From contig JAJGOT010000500.1 of the NCBI GenBank assembly GCA_022457155.1, positions 310,001-374,000 on the forward strand: DNA of 64,000 nucleotides, written 5' to 3'. How positions within the stretch are numbered: the stretch's first letter is position 1; every line of letters begins with the position of its first letter. Source of the DNA: Cladopsammia gracilis (Eukaryota > Cnidaria > Anthozoa > Scleractinia > Dendrophylliidae). The notes below the pieces were generated by a model that was not told where the DNA came from, did not search any database, and saw nothing but the letters and a program-made list of their open reading frames with translations. Made by a program: the position numbers and the translations under genes. Positions 63,161-64,000 of this stretch are shown piece by piece.

Positions 63161-63502
63161 TTTATTCAACTCACACAAGATCTTTACATAAAAGGAAAAA
63201 GAAAATAATTTAAAAATAAAACTAGATTATAGATATAGAAAAGAAAAACCAAAGAAAAACATTAACAGGTAGAATTCGTGAGTGAATCTTGGTTTCAGAA
63301 TGTACGTTCCATTTGGCGCATTAGTTTCATATCATTTTTAGCACATGATCGATAACTAACGAGCACACAAGTAAACAGAGGCCCTTCTCAGAGGGGCCTG
63401 GGGATTATGAACAGAACTAATCTCAGGTCGTACACAGATCTTCAGATCGTTTTATTTAGTGGGATTTCATCAAATATCAAGTGGAAACATGCAGTCATGT
63501 CC

Positions 63503-63693
63503 TAGACTGCAAGCTGTCCCTTTTCAGTCAATCGAGCGGGTGAGCTAATCACGAAAACAAGCTCGGCGAGACTGGAGCGAGCAAACGAGCGGAGGGGAAA
63601 CTGGGGGAAGGCCCAGAGCCCCCTCGGTTCGAATTACTTTCGCTCGATTTGCTCGCCCGCTCGACTATCCAGAGAGGGACTGCTCGCAGTCTA
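63503..63693. repeat. 191 bp MITE with a 9 bp target duplication
   Basis: GTCATGTCC lies on both sides (63494-63502 and 63694-63702). Ends TAGACTGCAAGCTGTCCC and inverted TAGACTGCGAGCAGTCCC. The interior (GAGCGGGTGAGC, GCTCGCCCGCTCGAC) also pairs. The length of duplication fits Mutator-type elements. Confidence 0.8.
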
Positions 63694-64000
63694 GTCATGT
63701 CCAATACTGTCGCACTGATACGGACCGTCATTAAACGTTGACGGTCGAAACATGGGCAAGGATGTATAAAATAATTAGTTTATGTAACTATCCCTTCATC
63801 TTTCTCAAAATGATAAACTTCTTTTCGTTGAAAACTGACCAAAACGTTTCGTAAACTTTAGTAAACTTTCAAAACGTTTAGTGAATTGGTAATATATCAA
63901 ACTTTAAACAGTGAAAATGACAACCTTAACTTTTAAGTACTTTGCTTAACTTTTGCAAATTTCTCTTATTTGACTGCAGTGGAACACAGTTCTCACTCGT

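Overview
This window looks like nuclear DNA of an early-branching marine invertebrate, most likely a cnidarian such as a coral or sea anemone. The clues are AT-rich sequence, one very intron-rich gene that stays close to its human counterpart, and a dense load of short palindromic DNA transposons of the style common in cnidarian genomes. The phylum is an inference from style; no species marker is present. There are no operons, no bacterial features and no CRISPR array.

The window is dominated by one complete gene on the minus strand, an orthologue of NSMAF (FAN, factor associated with neutral sphingomyelinase activation). It runs from a start codon at 57314 to a stop at 19283. I placed 37 coding exons, all with GT-AG introns. 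They sum to 2802 nt, stay in one frame throughout and encode 933 residues (human FAN is 917, from memory). The order is an N-terminal GRAM/PH-like region, a BEACH domain (about residues 289-575) and a C-terminal WD40 propeller (about 620-933). A second possible first exon (57853-57971) has the same splice phase. A separate minus-strand gene begins near the left edge (first coding exon 2662-2794) and leaves the window.

Layout. 1-3500: palindromic repeats plus that first exon. 3554-9221: a 5.7 kb fold-back structure with 1 kb inverted arms flanked by TTAA, filled with nested hAT-like elements. 9230-11490: no recognisable gene. 11495-13488: a 2 kb element with terminal repeats and a 6 bp target duplication. 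13776-15162: a Foldback-like element whose arms are 11 bp tandem repeats. 15170-19280: small elements and the presumed NSMAF 3' UTR. 19283-57314: NSMAF, whose introns hold most of the repeats. These include seven copies of one TA-flanked element family, a 2.3 kb 17 bp minisatellite, tRNA-like sequences inside terminal-inverted-repeat elements, and a 46 bp repeat that copies the exon 5 splice donor. 57980-64000: no firm gene; an eroded reverse-transcriptase fragment, a 950 bp GATGAC array and small transposons.

Only NSMAF is resolved well enough to assign a function. The rest is a record of repeat biology: nested insertions, palindromic MITEs with readable target duplications, tandem arrays that appear to grow out of transposons or an exon edge, and Pol III promoter-like modules carried inside DNA transposons.
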